Source of the DNA: Deinococcus hopiensis KR-140
Lineage (GTDB): Bacteria; Deinococcota; Deinococci; Deinococcales; Deinococcaceae
Length of the DNA: 6,612 nt
NCBI GenBank assembly: GCA_943327755.2
Contig: CALPYF020000090.1
Coordinates: 1 to 6,612 of the forward strand
Reading direction: 5' to 3'
In this document: positions 5,967 through 6,612 of the stretch, piece after piece
Layout: each line of letters opens with the position of its first letter
Numbering within the stretch: position 1 is the stretch's first letter
Notes under the pieces: model-generated
What the model was told of the DNA's origin: nothing
The model's database searches: none
The model's input: only the letters and a program-made list of their open reading frames with translations
Translations under genes and position numbers: made by a program

Positions 5967-6612
5967 GGGATGCGCCGCTCCACGCCCCAGCCGCTGCCCG
6001 CAGGCCGCGCGAGGTGGCCTGCCTGCCAGTCCAGGCCCGTGAACGGGTCGTCCGCGAGAAGCAGCGCGCCGTCCAGATCGGCCCAGTCGCACGCGCCCGC
6101 GAGGTGCGCGGCGGCGGCGATCCCGAGGCTGCTCTCGATCATGCAGCCCACCATGACGGACATCCCGTGCGCGCGGGCCAGGCGCAGGGCCCGCAGCGCC
6201 TGGAGGGGCCCGCCGAGCTTGGCGAGCTTGAGGTTCACGCCGTCGAACGCGCGGGCCAGTGCCAGGACGTCACCGACGTGGTGCAGGCTCTCGTCCGCGA
6301 CGATGGGCACCCCCGCCACGGCGCGCAGCGCGGCGTGCCCGTCCAGGTCCCCGGCGGCGAGGGGCTGCTCGACGAATTCCACGTCGGCGGCCTCCAGCAC
6401 GCCGAGCATCCGGCGGGCCTGGGTGCGGGTCCAGGCGGCGTTGGCATCCACGCGCAGGCGGACGTGCGGGGCTTCCTCGCGCAGCGCGGCGATGATCGCC
6501 TCGTCGCGGTCGGTGCCCAGCTTGACCTTCAGGACGCCGTGCCCGCGCGCGGCGGCCTCGCGCGCCTGCCTGCGCATGTCGTCCAGGTCGGCGATGCTGA
6601 CGGTATAGCTGC
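5963..6612 (-). CDS. Dipeptide epimerase (L-Ala-D/L-Glu type, enolase superfamily), N-terminus outside window
   Basis: The C-terminal 215 residues, about two thirds of a usual 320-360 aa protein, are visible; the start is beyond 6612. Counting from the first whole codon (6610), the barrel shows the acid/base pair KVK (Lys28, Lys30). The Mg ligands are Asp55 in DAN, Glu81 in EQP and Asp106 in DES. The opposite-face lysine is Lys128 in KLAKLGG, followed by GCMIESSLG and DLDG at the end of the barrel. This is the signature of muconate-lactonizing subgroup L-Ala-D/L-Glu epimerases, which convert L-Ala-D-Glu from peptidoglycan into the L,L dipeptide for hydrolysis; other dipeptides are possible in this family. 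The protein is cytoplasmic. It is the upstream gene of the coupled pair with the oxidoreductase. N-acyl amino acid racemase is less likely, given the MvGcMiESS motif. Confidence 0.92.
   Translation of the reverse strand, partial: SYTVSIADLDDMRRQAREAAARGHGVLKVKLGTDRDEAIIAALREEAPHVRLRVDANAAWTRTQARRMLGVLEAADVEFVEQPLAAGDLDGHAALRAVAGVPIVADESLHHVGDVLALARAFDGVNLKLAKLGGPLQALRALRLARAHGMSVMVGCMIESSLGIAAAAHLAGACDWADLDGALLLADDPFTGLDWQAGHLARPAGSGWGVERRIP

Noticed and set aside
5967..6092. 42-residue N-terminal extension of the oxidoreductase
   Set aside because: It lies inside the epimerase, is Arg/Gly/Pro shadow sequence, and the Rossmann fold starts right after ATG 5966, which forms an ATGA overlap.
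1..6612. tRNA, rRNA, CRISPR arrays, riboswitches
   Set aside because: I saw no cloverleaf, no regularly spaced repeat array and no long conserved leader on either strand; several genes appear leaderless.

Overview
The window reads as chromosomal DNA of a Deinococcus-type bacterium. The genes are very GC-rich with strong G/C at third codon positions. The UvrC protein closely resembles Deinococcus UvrC as I remember it. Several genes begin without a Shine-Dalgarno but 6-7 nt downstream of a TANNNT -10 box, the leaderless arrangement known to be common in Deinococcus. The genus call is inference from these traits; I could not search a database.

Left part (1-511): the window opens with what may be the first codons of a membrane or exported protein running leftwards. 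Next comes a 54-residue basic small protein on the + strand with a good ribosome binding site and its own intrinsic terminator. That terminator sits just beyond the stop codon of the convergent uvrC.

uvrC (511-2361, -) encodes the complete incision subunit of UvrABC nucleotide excision repair. I place its start at a leaderless GTG, four codons inside the longest frame. Upstream lies an AT-rich spacer (2374-2540) with a structured three-half-site element.

Middle part (2541-4650): a small exported-protein gene on the - strand appears broken by a frameshift near 2800. It diverges from a two-gene + strand operon of alpha/beta hydrolases that overlap by a TTGA. The 120-bp divergent spacer carries two candidate leaderless promoters and short direct repeats.

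Right part (4663-6612): a second copy of the three-half-site element lies in the gap between convergent genes. It is followed by a translationally coupled - strand pair: a truncated L-Ala-D/L-Glu-type dipeptide epimerase (enolase superfamily) and a Gfo/Idh/MocA oxidoreductase overlapping it by ATGA. Together these suggest salvage of cell-wall peptides and perhaps an associated sugar, which is inference.

The most unexplained signal is the pair of AT-rich elements at 2430-2476 and 4663-4709. Their half-sites and spacing are identical while the bases between half-sites differ, the pattern expected of a site recognised by a dedicated protein.
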